Shown: positions 18,001-26,356 of the stretch, piece after piece
How positions within the stretch are numbered: the first letter of the stretch is position 1
Layout of the letters: every line of letters starts with the position of its first letter
Source of the DNA: Fermentibacter sp964564435
GTDB lineage: Bacteria; Fermentibacterota; Fermentibacteria; Fermentibacterales; Fermentibacteraceae
NCBI GenBank assembly: GCA_964564435.1
Contig: CAZMAT010000004.1
Coordinates: 1-64,000 of the forward strand
Direction: 5' to 3'
Length of the DNA: 64,000 nucleotides
Notes under the pieces: model-generated
What the model saw: only the letters and a program-made list of their open reading frames with translations
What the model was told of the DNA's origin: nothing
Databases searched by the model: none
Position numbers and translations under genes: made by a program

Positions 18001-18783
18001 GTGATCATACACACGCCGGACAGGGCGCGCGACAGGGCCAGGGGCGACCTGGAGATCCTGGCCGGGCTCGCCGTGCTCGCCAACGCATCGGGCAGGCGGG
18101 CGGACATCCTGCTCCCGAGAGTGCTCCCGAACGGCGCCGCCCTGGAGGTGGCCGGAGCGTCTCCAGCATTCCTGCCCGGGCGCAGGCAGGCCGGGGAGAG
18201 GGAGGGGCATCCGGATCTCGCCCGGGCTCTCGAGGACGGCTCCATCAGGGCCGCTCTCGTGATTGGAGAGGATCCTCTCGGCAGCGACCGTACGGCCACC
18301 TGGTTCAGGAATGTCGAATTCCTCGCGGCCCTGGACTGGGCCTCCACCGAGACCACCCGCGCCGCCGGCGTCGTGCTCCCCGGATCGACCGGGCTCGAAG
18401 GATCGGGCACGAGGCTCGACTTCACCGGCTCTGCAAAGGCTTTCAGCAGGGCGGTAGCGCCGCCCGCCGGAATCGGAACGGCCGGCATGCTTGCGATGAT
18501 AGCCGGGGAATGCGGCATCTCAGCCGACTTGGAGACGATCGGTACGACCGTGAGGAAAGCGCTGGAAGCCGGATCCCCGGGGGTGGCGGGCTTCTACTGG
18601 AACGATGGAGTTCATCCCGTCTGGGACGGAAAGGGCAGGCTCGGGCCGGTCGAGACGGGGCTCGAGCCCGGCAGGTTCTGCCCCCCGCTGACGGTGACTG
18701 CGCAGTACAGGGCCGGGATCGCAGAGGTCGGCAATGCCCGCTACCGCGTCCAGTCCGGTGTCAGAGGAAAAAATGTCAAGTAA
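15085..18783 (+). CDS. multidomain 2Fe-2S / NfnB-like / ferredoxin / molybdopterin-oxidoreductase-like subunit
   Basis: In order, this 1232-residue protein contains a 2Fe-2S domain (CHSPELEPYGSCFVC, residues 1-75) and an Fer4_20 region (DCVSPCKLGCPAGVDVQGYL, near 112-170). An NfnB/GltD-like FAD and NAD(P) flavoprotein follows (VGIVGGGPAGLSAAWFLG near 193, VVVVGGGNTAMDVARTA near 327). Next are two 4Fe-4S clusters (CVLCGRCIRTC, CVSCGNCVDACPTGAL, near 620-670). Last come a molybdopterin-type Fe4S4 domain (CSVCSIQCPV...YLCRSGRF, near 695-740) and a MopB domain to the end. No H-cluster motif of FeFe hydrogenase occurs. With the NuoE and NuoF subunits it should form a soluble NADH-linked complex. 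A formate dehydrogenase, a NuoG-like wire or a new bifurcating enzyme are all possible. Confidence 0.8.
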   Translation: MDTVKLIVNGTEVEARPGQTILEVVREHGLDDIPTLCHSPELEPYGSCFVCVVEVKGRPVLVPSCATRVTAGMEVETRNERVRASRKTALELLLSNHYADCVSPCKLGCPAGVDVQGYLALASMGETRKAVDLIRESNPLPAVCGRVCVRKCEAVCRRADVDSPVGINAVKRYLTDAPGVYDGQVERGPLNGKSVGIVGGGPAGLSAAWFLGRRGYAVTVYEAMEKAGGMVRYGIPEYRLPDEVLDREIDFVARAGVEIRTGVKVGRDIPFDELRHLHDAVFVAAGAWASNPMKVEGEFTTAGVVGGIEFLREKYHDRSPISGTVVVVGGGNTAMDVARTAWRLGADKVILLYRRTKAEMPADPMEIEDALHEGVEIMELAAPVGIGAVDGRLSSLRCIRMKLGEPDSSGRRRPVPMEGSEFDLPCDLAVAAIGQSPLLEGLAGAGGLPGTTKWGTVSVDTATMKTDVEGVFAGGDAADDGPTVVIDAIADGRTAALSIHAFLGGGDPPHPFIVRKDMWSKPGKAELGDIAESPRHEVHMLPVAEREGSFCEVATGFEWEDVLHEGAKCLSCGCLRYDDCELRLRAEEYGADVAHYAGHVRRHRPDDRHPHILYDPNKCVLCGRCIRTCARVLPVAALGLVGRGFRTEMRPAMNDPLVETNCVSCGNCVDACPTGALTVRLPYPGRACLEVVERATRCSVCSIQCPVRVMSHGSARYYITSSGVPGDYLCRSGRFANELYISSRRISAPSVRRGVETVVTDACSAVREAVTGLRKAAAEYGPGAVAVFVSAESTIEEMHLASRIAREGLGTGNIGSIAASCSSYDPAALDGMLGFTASTAGREALAQADLVICSNTSLEGDHPVLAVDILEAVRKRGAGLVVVNSALDDADRILSHAVLDPVRGTASVLWAGIVRRLAETGSVTKEAVASVPGGGEFLSSLGRTFEEACATAGVDPGSALAAVEAIAGASRIVIIHTPDRARDRARGDLEILAGLAVLANASGRRADILLPRVLPNGAALEVAGASPAFLPGRRQAGEREGHPDLARALEDGSIRAALVIGEDPLGSDRTATWFRNVEFLAALDWASTETTRAAGVVLPGSTGLEGSGTRLDFTGSAKAFSRAVAPPAGIGTAGMLAMIAGECGISADLETIGTTVRKALEAGSPGVAGFYWNDGVHPVWDGKGRLGPVETGLEPGRFCPPLTVTAQYRAGIAEVGNARYRVQSGVRGKNVK

Positions 18784-18892
18784 TCGGATTGGAGTCATGG
18801 ATCGCCGGAACACTCGGGAGAACTGAATACCAGTACGAGCATAAACATAAGTACAGCAACATTATATGCTCTGTGAGCATTCTTGACGCGCA

Positions 18893-18921
18893 ATCATATG
18901 GCGGGCATATTGGAAATGGGT
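18893..18921 (+). promoter_or_regulatory. putative sigma70 promoter of the TonB-receptor-like gene
   Basis: TTGACG (18893-18898), a 17-nt spacer and CATATT (18916-18921) lie in the AT-richer gap 18784-18971, about 50 nt upstream of ATG 18972. The rest of that gap shows no gene. Confidence 0.5.
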
Positions 18922-18971
18922 GAGTACAGTGCATTTTATCCTCTGACACCGGACGGAAAGGGGGGGACGAG

Positions 18972-21341
18972 ATGATGGTTGTTCTTTTCTGCGCCGTACT
19001 TGCGTCGTCACAGGCGGATCAAGGTGTGACTTCCGCCGTCGTACCACGTGACTCCGGTACTGCTGTCGCCGGTCTTCCGGCGCTCGCAGAGGACAACCCC
19101 GGGCCCCTGCCCGGGCTGGTGACGGCCCTCGACGGAATGCACCACCGCGGCTGCCAGGCCGGAGGCATCGCGTCGCTGCTCGATGGATTCCCCGCCTGGT
19201 CGGCGCTCACGGGAGAGCCCTTCCTGATAGCCCCTTCGGCCGCCGTCGAGAAGGAGGCCATCCTGACAGGCGGCCGGGCAGCAGGCGTCTTCTCCGGCCT
19301 GTCGGGTGCGACCGCCATCGTCACCAGAGCGCCCGAAACCCCGGGGCTTTCGGGTGAGGCCAGCTTCGGGATGGGTTCCATGGAGACCGGCGACATGACG
19401 CCTCTCTGGCACCCCCTCGTCCCCTCGCACGAGACGCGCCCCCTGCTCGAGGACTGCCTCACCGCCTCAGCAGCGGTCGAGGGGGCCGCGGAAGGCGTGA
19501 TGCCTGGCCTGACCACGGTGCTCGTCTCCGGGGAGTTCGTCACATCCGGACCCGCCGACGCCGATGACGGCTCCTGGCGCGAGAACTGGGACAACAACGG
19601 CTACGAGAGATGGGAAGGCCTCGCGAGGCTCGGCTGGATCAAATCCGAATCCTTCGATGCGGACATCACCTTCGCCCTTCACGAGAGGGAGAGGGGCTGG
19701 TCGGACTGGTCCTGGAGCAGGTTCGAGGATCTCTACGTCGACCCCGAACCGTCGTCGCCGACGTACGGAGACACTCTCGGCGGTGGAGTCGGCATCGACT
19801 GCTCCCTCCCCACCCGCTACGACGAGGGATCGCTCGTCGGGCTCGATGCGAGCTTCGGCCTCGGTTCCTCCGGGACCCTCGGCGCCTCCCTGGCTGTGAC
19901 CGGATCACGGATCTACACGAGGATCGACGACCCCGCGGGGGGATATCTGGGCGAAGGCCTCGACGAGGAGTGGGAGTGGGCGGGCTACACACCTCCGGAA
20001 CTCATCCTCGATTCTGACGGATTCGTCCGCAGCGGCGTGAGCGACCTCCTCTGGTACGACTCCGAGGACGATGCGCTCTCCGCAGGGCTCGACTGGAGCC
20101 TCGCCGCGGGGCGGCATTCCATCTCCGCCGCTTCAGGTCTGATACTGCACGACATGGAGGAGACCTGCGTCACCCTGCTCGACTCCCAGACAACCGTGGC
20201 CTTCCAGGAATGGGAGGCCTCCCCGAAGGAGGGCTTCCTCTCGGCAAGCGACGCGATCGACCTCTCCGGCGGTCTCGCAGTGACCCCCGGGCTGCGGCTG
20301 GGCTTCTTCGATCCCGCGTTCGACTTCACGGAACTACCCATGCCCATTCCGCCGGGAGCGAACACCGGCGGCCCGTTGCCCGGCGGGAGCCTCTCGACCG
20401 AAGCCTCCGCGAAGACCTGGCTGGACATGTCCCTGGCTGTCGTCCAGAGGCTCGACGCCCATCATTCCGTCACCGTCGAGTACTCGCGCGTTTCCAGGAT
20501 GCCCCGCCCGGTCTTCCTCTACCCCGGCACGGATTCGATCCTCGTGAGCGAAGGCCAGTTCGTGGGCAACCCCGATCTCGACCCCGAGCGATGCTCCGAT
20601 TTCTCGCTAGGTCTCTCCCGGACATGCCCCGGCCGCGGCGAGATGGGAGCATCCGTCTTCTACCGCACCATGGACGACCTGGTGAGGACCGAGCTGCGGG
20701 AGGACCCCGGCCAGGGCTCGTACCGCCAGTTCGACAACGGGGCGACAGCCACCGTGCAGGGTCTCGAGGTCTCCCATCGTGCAGGCCTGTCCGACTGGCT
20801 GGCCTGGTCCGCCACATACACGCTGAGCAAGGCCGAGGGCACCTGGTCGGTCCTCCAGCGGCCCTCGGACTATCAGTGGGCGACGCCCTGGATCTCCGAA
20901 GCGGACGAGTTCCCCCTGGAATGGGACCGCAGGCACTCCCTGGACCTGTCGCTGACCAGTGAGTTCCCCGCCGGCTACGGCGCCCTGGGAGGGCTCGGAG
21001 CCGGGCTCGACTGGAGCTACGCGAGCGGATTCCCGCTGGATACGTCGTATTACGGCGAGGCTCCGGCGACCAGGAACGCGGAGCGGTACCCAGACATGAC
21101 CAGGCTCGATGCATCCGTCTGGAAGCGGCACAGGCTGGGAGGCCTGGATCTGACCCTGAGGCTCGACGTCGTGAACGTTTCACAGGAGCGGAACATCGCC
21201 TGGGTGGTCGACCCGGAGTGGTACTTCGCCGAGCTGGGGGGTGACGGGGATCCGGAACTCGATCCGACGGGAGCCATGCATAACAGCCACGCCTTCGCCT
21301 CCCCGAGGCACTTCATGCTGGGGCTCTCGATAGGCTGGTAG
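18972..21341 (+). CDS. TonB-dependent-receptor-like outer-membrane beta-barrel protein
   Basis: The protein has 789 residues, a short hydrophobic start (MMVVLFCAVLASS) and a plug-like region (GGIASLLDGFPAWSALTGEP, AAVEKEAILTGGRAAGVF). A long barrel of alternating strands follows. Late features include GQFVGNPDLDPERCSDFSLGL, QGLEVSHRAG and WDRRHSLDLSL, which are typical of the C-terminal half of TonB receptors. It ends in the aromatic residue Trp (MLGLSIGW), as outer-membrane barrels do. No TonB box is obvious, so energised uptake is uncertain. It stands alone between a promoter and a convergent gene. Substrate unknown. Confidence 0.75.
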   Translation: MMVVLFCAVLASSQADQGVTSAVVPRDSGTAVAGLPALAEDNPGPLPGLVTALDGMHHRGCQAGGIASLLDGFPAWSALTGEPFLIAPSAAVEKEAILTGGRAAGVFSGLSGATAIVTRAPETPGLSGEASFGMGSMETGDMTPLWHPLVPSHETRPLLEDCLTASAAVEGAAEGVMPGLTTVLVSGEFVTSGPADADDGSWRENWDNNGYERWEGLARLGWIKSESFDADITFALHERERGWSDWSWSRFEDLYVDPEPSSPTYGDTLGGGVGIDCSLPTRYDEGSLVGLDASFGLGSSGTLGASLAVTGSRIYTRIDDPAGGYLGEGLDEEWEWAGYTPPELILDSDGFVRSGVSDLLWYDSEDDALSAGLDWSLAAGRHSISAASGLILHDMEETCVTLLDSQTTVAFQEWEASPKEGFLSASDAIDLSGGLAVTPGLRLGFFDPAFDFTELPMPIPPGANTGGPLPGGSLSTEASAKTWLDMSLAVVQRLDAHHSVTVEYSRVSRMPRPVFLYPGTDSILVSEGQFVGNPDLDPERCSDFSLGLSRTCPGRGEMGASVFYRTMDDLVRTELREDPGQGSYRQFDNGATATVQGLEVSHRAGLSDWLAWSATYTLSKAEGTWSVLQRPSDYQWATPWISEADEFPLEWDRRHSLDLSLTSEFPAGYGALGGLGAGLDWSYASGFPLDTSYYGEAPATRNAERYPDMTRLDASVWKRHRLGGLDLTLRLDVVNVSQERNIAWVVDPEWYFAELGGDGDPELDPTGAMHNSHAFASPRHFMLGLSIGW

Positions 21342-21347
21342 CGGCGA

Positions 21348-22859
21348 TTACGTGTCGCGCGGAGCGGCGGGGCCGTCATGGCCCCGCCGCATGCGTCCTG
21401 CGAGGATCGCGGCGATGTGGTCAGGCAGGTCCCTGAGCTTCCTGTAGACCGTCATCTCGGTCTTCGTGCCGAAGCGGCCCTCGAGCAGCCTGACCGCCTG
21501 TGCGAGGACGGCGCCCGGCCGTCTGACGAGCCTCGTGGCGTAGAATACGGCGTACACCGTCCACCTGTAGGCATCGAGCCTCCGGTAATCCGGGCGCCAG
21601 ACCGGCGAGAAGCAGAGTTCGTCATACTCCCGGAAGCCCTTGAGCGCCTCCTCCTCCATCGCGGGGGTGGCCGGGAAGGGCGTGACGACCGGCATGACGA
21701 CCTCGTCCGCCCCGGACGAGGCCAGGCGGCCGACGTAGCGCCTCGTCATCCTCCTGTCCGCAGGCGTCTCGCCGGGATAGCCCGTGGCCATGAAGGCGCA
21801 GGTCTTCATGCCCAGCGAGGAGGCCTTCCTGAACAGGTGCGGCACCCTGTCGATGTCGGCCACCTTGTTCATCAGGGCCAGCACACGTGGAGAGCCGGTC
21901 TCCGGGCTGAGCGAGATGTACCTGCATCCGGCCTTCGCCAGGAGTTCGAGCAGCTCGTCGTCCAGCGTCTCCATCTTGAGGCCCGAGGGGAAGCAGAACG
22001 TGAAGCCCGGATCGTGGCCTGCGAGCATGCGGCATATCGAGACGGCACGGTCCCTGTCGATCGCGAAGTTCTCGTCCTGGATGTGGAAGTCGGTAAGCCC
22101 CCACAGCCTGTTGTGCCACTCCATCTCCTCCACGACCTTCGCCGCGCTCCGCGAGGTCCATTTCCCGCCTGACATGAGCGGCGCCTGGCAGAACGAGCAC
22201 TTGTACGGGCATCCGCGGGAGGTGACGATGTTCATGTACTTCCCCGCGAACGGACCGTGTCCGTATCGGAGCCGCCAGTAGTTCTCGAGCGGAAGCAGGT
22301 CGACCGCCCCGAAAGGCTGATGTTCGAGTTCGACCGGTCCTGCCGATCTAGGCGATATCCCCCTTGCGGAGGCGAGCCCGTCCTGCCCGTCGGGATTTTC
22401 GCCGCGCTCGAGCGCGTCCAGGAGGCGCGGGAGGCGCTCCTCTCCCTCGCCCATGACCACGTAGTCGGCTCCGGCAGCGATGAAGGCCTCGGGGACGAAC
22501 GTCGCGTGATATCCCCCGACCACGGTGACGATGCCAGGATGACCGGCCTTCACCGCGGCGAGTATCTCGCAGGCCATGGAGTGCTCGCCCGCGCAGTGGA
22601 CGCTAACGCCGGCGACGGGGGTCGACGGATCGATCCTCCCTGAGATGCCGGCCGGGGTCAGCCCGCGGGCCGTGTACCTCGACCGGAACCTGTAGAAGTC
22701 GTGCGGTCTTTCGCCATATCCGTCGACGATCGAGACCTCGTGGCCGCGGGCCCGGACCGAAGCTGCGAGATACGCTATCCCCGATGGGATGCCCGGGATG
22801 CTCCCGTACAGGTCTGCCGAGAGATGGACGACCGGCGTCCTGACGAGGGCAATCCTCAT
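21348..22859 (-). CDS. B12-binding-domain radical SAM protein (1)
   Basis: The 503-residue protein starts MRIALVRTPVVHLS and has an N-terminal cobalamin-binding Rossmann domain (VVGGYHATFVPEAFIAAGAD, VMGEGEERLPRLL). The radical SAM cluster motif CPYKCSFC (CX3CX2C) sits near residue 215-223, followed by DFHIQDENFAIDRDRAV and ISLSPETGSPRVL. Such enzymes methylate or rearrange unreactive carbons of lipids, hopanoids, cofactors or antibiotics. The start overlaps the stop of the upstream radical SAM gene (ATGA), so the two form an operon. A perfect 11-bp inverted repeat lies inside its 3' end at 21364-21390. Confidence 0.85.
   Translation of the reverse strand: MRIALVRTPVVHLSADLYGSIPGIPSGIAYLAASVRARGHEVSIVDGYGERPHDFYRFRSRYTARGLTPAGISGRIDPSTPVAGVSVHCAGEHSMACEILAAVKAGHPGIVTVVGGYHATFVPEAFIAAGADYVVMGEGEERLPRLLDALERGENPDGQDGLASARGISPRSAGPVELEHQPFGAVDLLPLENYWRLRYGHGPFAGKYMNIVTSRGCPYKCSFCQAPLMSGGKWTSRSAAKVVEEMEWHNRLWGLTDFHIQDENFAIDRDRAVSICRMLAGHDPGFTFCFPSGLKMETLDDELLELLAKAGCRYISLSPETGSPRVLALMNKVADIDRVPHLFRKASSLGMKTCAFMATGYPGETPADRRMTRRYVGRLASSGADEVVMPVVTPFPATPAMEEEALKGFREYDELCFSPVWRPDYRRLDAYRWTVYAVFYATRLVRRPGAVLAQAVRLLEGRFGTKTEMTVYRKLRDLPDHIAAILAGRMRRGHDGPAAPRDT
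21364..21390. other. perfect 11-bp inverted repeat at convergent gene ends
   Basis: GCGGCGGGGCC and its complement flank a 5-nt loop. It lies within the last codons of the minus-strand radical SAM gene and just after the plus-strand receptor stop. No T-tract follows on either strand; it could still act as a two-way terminator or 3'-end stabiliser. Confidence 0.45.
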
Positions 22860-24364
22860 GCGGAGCTGTCGTTCCCGGTCGGCATCGCCGGTTTGCCGGA
22901 GTCATCGGGGTTTCCGGCCGCCGGTTCGGCGGAGTAGCTCGCAGTGGCGAGCAGGAGGAATCCCTTGAGGTACTTGGCGAGATCGTAGAAGCTGCGGATC
23001 GAGAGCACCTTCCGGATCACCATGCGCGGGTTCACGTAGAATCTCCTGTGCCCGGCCTGTATCAGGAACCGGATCTGCTCCTCGGTCATCCCCTCGGGCA
23101 CGAACGACACGTTCTTGAAGTTGAACCTGTTCTCGGTGAACTTGGCGGGCTTGAGCCTCCCGCTCGTCAGGTCCTCGTACACGCTCGTCCCCGGAAGGGG
23201 CGTCAGGTTGACGAAGACGGCGTAGTCCAGGCCTATGGAGCACGCGAAGTCTATGGTCTCGAGACCCTCCTGGAACGTCTCGCCCGGGATGCCGAACATG
23301 AACGTGCCGTAGGCCTCGATCCCGGCCTTCGTCGTCATCCCGACGGCATTCCTGATCTGTTCGAGGGTGGTTCCCTTGCGGAGCGTATCCAGGTTCTTCT
23401 GCACGCCGGATTCGATCCCGTACAGGATCCTCCAGCAGCCGGCCCTCTTCATCAGGCGGAGAAGCCGTTCGTTCACCCTGTCCACCCGGGCGTTGACCGC
23501 CCAGTAGACCCCCAGCCTCCGCCGGATCATCTCCTCGCAGAAGGCGGTGGCCCTCTCCTCGGACAGGGTGAAGGTGTCGTCCCAGAAGGCGATGTCCCGC
23601 ACGCCGTGCTCCCGTCTGAGCATCTCGATCTCGTCGACGATGTTGACGGCGGACCGCATCCTGACCCTGGTGTCGGTATGGCAGAAGATGCAGTGGAACG
23701 GGCAGCCTCTGGCCCCGATGATGTTCGCGTGCGGGAGCCTCTTGTAGAAGGTCGGTGAGGGGAGGTAGTCCCTGACGTCGACGAGGCCGTGGGCAGGGAA
23801 GGGCAGCGTGTCGATGTCCGCAACCTGTGCCCTGGGCTCCGTCCGGACCAGTGCGCCCGACCCGTCCCTGCAGATCAGTCCCCGTATCCCCCCCGTCGGA
23901 GAACCTGAAGCCAGGGCTGCCGCCAGCTCCCTCATCGTGTGTTCGCCTTCTCCGTAGATCAGGAAGTCGATGGCGGGACACTCCTCGAAGCAGCGCTCCA
24001 TCCAGAGCGTGGGATGGATGCCCCCGACTACGATGCGGACTGATGGGAGCCGCTTCTTCAGCTCGGCTATCATCCACCGGGAGACCTCCCAGTCGACGCT
24101 GGTGATGGTGATGCCCACCAGGTCCGGAGAGATCGCGCCGAGCTTCTCGACCATCCGCTCGAACGGGTTGAACAGACCTTCGAGGTAGACGACCTCGTGC
24201 CCGTCCTGCATCAGGAAAGGCGCCAGATAGAGAAGGGAGGGTGACGGGACGACGTTCACCAGCGGCTTGATGTGGAGCCAGCCGAACAGGCGCCTGCGCC
24301 GGTTCATGAAGTCATGCTGGTCCTGCTCCCAGGACGCCGGCATCGTAAGCAGAACTATCTTCAA
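22856..24364 (-). CDS. B12-binding-domain radical SAM protein (2)
   Basis: I choose TTG at 24364 as start. AAGGA lies 7 nt upstream, and the resulting (M)KIVLLTMPAS lines up with the starts of the two sibling proteins; GTG at 24379 is an alternative. The product has 502 residues, with a B12-binding half (GHEVVYLEGLFNPFERM, RIVVGGIHPTLW) and the radical SAM motif CPFHCIFC near residue 219. IESGVQKNLDTLRKGTT and FMFGIPGETFQEGLETIDFA follow. These phrases are shared with the third family member at 29104-30543, so both may act on related substrates in the same pathway. Confidence 0.85.
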   Translation of the reverse strand: MKIVLLTMPASWEQDQHDFMNRRRRLFGWLHIKPLVNVVPSPSLLYLAPFLMQDGHEVVYLEGLFNPFERMVEKLGAISPDLVGITITSVDWEVSRWMIAELKKRLPSVRIVVGGIHPTLWMERCFEECPAIDFLIYGEGEHTMRELAAALASGSPTGGIRGLICRDGSGALVRTEPRAQVADIDTLPFPAHGLVDVRDYLPSPTFYKRLPHANIIGARGCPFHCIFCHTDTRVRMRSAVNIVDEIEMLRREHGVRDIAFWDDTFTLSEERATAFCEEMIRRRLGVYWAVNARVDRVNERLLRLMKRAGCWRILYGIESGVQKNLDTLRKGTTLEQIRNAVGMTTKAGIEAYGTFMFGIPGETFQEGLETIDFACSIGLDYAVFVNLTPLPGTSVYEDLTSGRLKPAKFTENRFNFKNVSFVPEGMTEEQIRFLIQAGHRRFYVNPRMVIRKVLSIRSFYDLAKYLKGFLLLATASYSAEPAAGNPDDSGKPAMPTGNDSSA

Positions 24365-24404
24365 GGAGGAATCCTTCACGATCGGGTGGTCCGTACCGCT
24401 GCGG

Positions 24405-24434
24405 ATTATAGGACCGCCTGCGCCGGCCGAGCAA
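24405..24434 (-). promoter_or_regulatory. putative promoter of the radical SAM pair
   Basis: On the minus strand TTGCTC (24434-24429), an 18-nt spacer and a perfect TATAAT (24410-24405) lie about 40 nt before TTG 24364. A second TATAAT on the plus strand at 24491-24496, without a clear -35, may serve the divergent glycosyltransferase. Confidence 0.55.
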
Positions 24435-24527
24435 GCAAGAAGGGGCGCGGGAACCCGGTCGAAACCCGTCCCCCCGCGCTCCTGCGGAGCTATAATGCCC
24501 GCAGCCCGCAGAACCGGAAGGAATCGC

Positions 24528-25541
24528 ATGCCGCCCGGAGTATCGATCGTCATACCTGCATGGAAGGCATCCAGGACCATCGTGGACTGCCTCGCCTCGA
24601 TCTCCGCCCAGACCCTCCCCCCTGTCGAGGTGGTGGTGGTCGACGATGATTCGCCTGACGACACCGCCTCGATGGCCGAGGCGCTCGGTGCGAGGGTGGT
24701 CAGGCTGCCGCGCAACATGGGCCCCGCCAGGGCCAGGAACGAGGGGGTGGCGGCAGCCTCGGGAGATGTGATCCTGTTCGTGGATTCCGACGTGGCCGTT
24801 CCCGAGGGCCTCGTGGAAGCGATCCACGCACGTTTCGAGGATCCGGCCGTTTCGGCGGTCCAGACCCTGTACACCCCTTCCTGCCCCGCCTCCGGTCTGG
24901 TCTCCCGCTACCAGAACTTCTACTACCACCATGCCCTGGCGCGCGTCAGGGAGGAGAGCACCGCCATCTTCGCGACCTGGTGCGCGGCGGTGAGGAAGGA
25001 CCTGTTCGAGAGGCTCGGCGGCTTCAACACCGACATCCCCGAACCCACGGTCGAGGACGAGGAGTTCGGGTACGCGATCGCCGATGCCGGAGGCAGGATC
25101 ATACTCGACAAGTCCCTGCAGGTCATTCACATGGCCTCATATGACCTCCGCGGGTTCGCGAGGCGCCGGATGAGGATGGCCAGGGCCCAGGCCAAGAGCG
25201 GACTCCGGCAGATACGCGACAGGCTCCTCGCCCGGTACATCAACGTGCACGAGACCGGGACCCACCACAGCAGGCTCGTCGTTGCGTCCATCCTGATGAT
25301 GCCCCTCTCCCTGGCGTTCGCCGCATCCGCGATCCCCTGCGGGCCCTCCATGCTGGCTCCGTCCTCGCTTCTCTTCGCATCCGCGATGCTGTGCCACCTG
25401 GACTTCTTCAGGAAGGCCTCGAGGCAGTTCGGCCCGGAAATACTGCCGGGCTTCGCACTCATGTGCGCGGCCGACATGCTGATCCTGGCCTGGGGCATCA
25501 TGCGCGGTACTGCGAGCTTCGTACTCGGGAGGCGCTACTAG
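24528..25541 (+). CDS. GT2 family glycosyltransferase with C-terminal membrane segments
   Basis: ATG 24528 has GGAAGG upstream and gives 337 residues. The GT-A fold is clear: VSIVIPAWKASRTIVDCLAS at the start, nucleotide-sugar site VVVVDDDSPDDT, RNMGPARARNEG, the metal-binding ILFVDSDV near residue 85, and TVEDEEFGYAI as the acceptor-side acidic motif. After residue 240 there are two or three hydrophobic helices (ASILMMPLSLAFAASAI, LLFASAMLCHLDF, GFALMCAADMLILAWGI), so it is membrane-anchored. It resembles the protein at 28107-29102 closely in layout (NFYYHHALAR versus NFYYHYTFTR), pointing to duplication within the cluster. It probably builds a surface glycan or glycolipid. Confidence 0.85.
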   Translation: MPPGVSIVIPAWKASRTIVDCLASISAQTLPPVEVVVVDDDSPDDTASMAEALGARVVRLPRNMGPARARNEGVAAASGDVILFVDSDVAVPEGLVEAIHARFEDPAVSAVQTLYTPSCPASGLVSRYQNFYYHHALARVREESTAIFATWCAAVRKDLFERLGGFNTDIPEPTVEDEEFGYAIADAGGRIILDKSLQVIHMASYDLRGFARRRMRMARAQAKSGLRQIRDRLLARYINVHETGTHHSRLVVASILMMPLSLAFAASAIPCGPSMLAPSSLLFASAMLCHLDFFRKASRQFGPEILPGFALMCAADMLILAWGIMRGTASFVLGRRY

Positions 25542-25569
25542 CCGATGCCCGGCGTGCCGTCGGGCGGGG

Positions 25570-26280
25570 TCAGATCCTCCCTGCGATGAACTTGAGCATC
25601 GTGTGCAGCACCGTGAATCCGTACGGGATGGGCTTCAGGCTGGAGTAGCCCTCCCCGTGGAGCGTGGGGATGGGCACCTCTCGTATCGACAGCTTCTTGC
25701 GTATCGCTCCGGCGAGCATCTCGGAATCGAAGTTGAACGTGTCGGAATAACCGTGGTAGGGGATCGTTTCCAGCGCCTTCCTGCTGTAGGCCTTGTACCC
25801 GCTGTGATAGCTCGACAGATCGGCCCTGAAGACGAAGTTCTCGAGCCGGTTGAGCACGATCGTCCCCCAGTACCGGGTCTGGGACATCCCGCCCTCTCGC
25901 ATGTCGCCGTACATCGTCCTGCTCCCGCCGACCACGTCGACGCCCTCGTGCAGCGGTGCGAGCATGGCCAGCAGGAAGCCGGGCGGGTACTGGCCGTCGG
26001 AGTGCAGCATGACCGCCCCGCTCGCTCCGTTCTCCAGCGACCAGTCGAAGGCTGTCTTCTGCGCGGCTCCGTACCCCCTGTTCACGGGGTGGTCGACGAC
26101 GACGACCTTTGGGAACTCCGCCGACAGATCCCGGGCCCTGTCTCCCGTGCCGTCGCTGGAGCCGTCGTTCACCACGAGCAGGGCGTCGACTGCATCCCAG
26201 GCCTCGGAAGGGATGTTCCTGAGAACTCCTTCTATGAACCTGCCCGTGTTGTATGCGGGCATGAAGCAGATGTGATCCAT
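25570..26280 (-). CDS. GT2 glycosyltransferase, dolichyl-phosphate mannose synthase-like
   Basis: The start could be GTG 26283 or ATG 26280; AGGAAGG upstream fits either, and I use ATG (236 residues). Motifs are ICFMPAYNTGRFIEGVL, LLVVNDGSSDGTGDRA, HPVNRGYGAAQKTAFDW and the metal-site MLHSDGQYPPGFL. This small, helix-free form matches DPM1/polyprenyl-phosphate sugar transferases, which load a sugar on a lipid carrier for use outside the membrane. The GT39-like gene just upstream on the same strand is the kind of enzyme that uses such lipid-linked sugars. Confidence 0.85.
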   Translation of the reverse strand: MDHICFMPAYNTGRFIEGVLRNIPSEAWDAVDALLVVNDGSSDGTGDRARDLSAEFPKVVVVDHPVNRGYGAAQKTAFDWSLENGASGAVMLHSDGQYPPGFLLAMLAPLHEGVDVVGGSRTMYGDMREGGMSQTRYWGTIVLNRLENFVFRADLSSYHSGYKAYSRKALETIPYHGYSDTFNFDSEMLAGAIRKKLSIREVPIPTLHGEGYSSLKPIPYGFTVLHTMLKFIAGRI

Positions 26281-26356
26281 CACCCGGGCCTTCCTGTCTC
26301 TCGGTAAGAATGCGGGAAGCTACTCCAGTCCCTCCCGCGGCGCAAGGATCCGACGC

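Noticed and set aside
12800..18783. FeFe hydrogenase complex HydABC
   Set aside because: The large subunit lacks H-cluster motifs; its C-terminal part is of the molybdopterin-oxidoreductase type instead.
24365..24874. N-terminal extension of the radical SAM protein up to 24874
   Set aside because: The extra residues are Ser/Thr/Arg-rich shadow sequence opposite the divergent GT2 gene; TTG 24364 gives the conserved opening.
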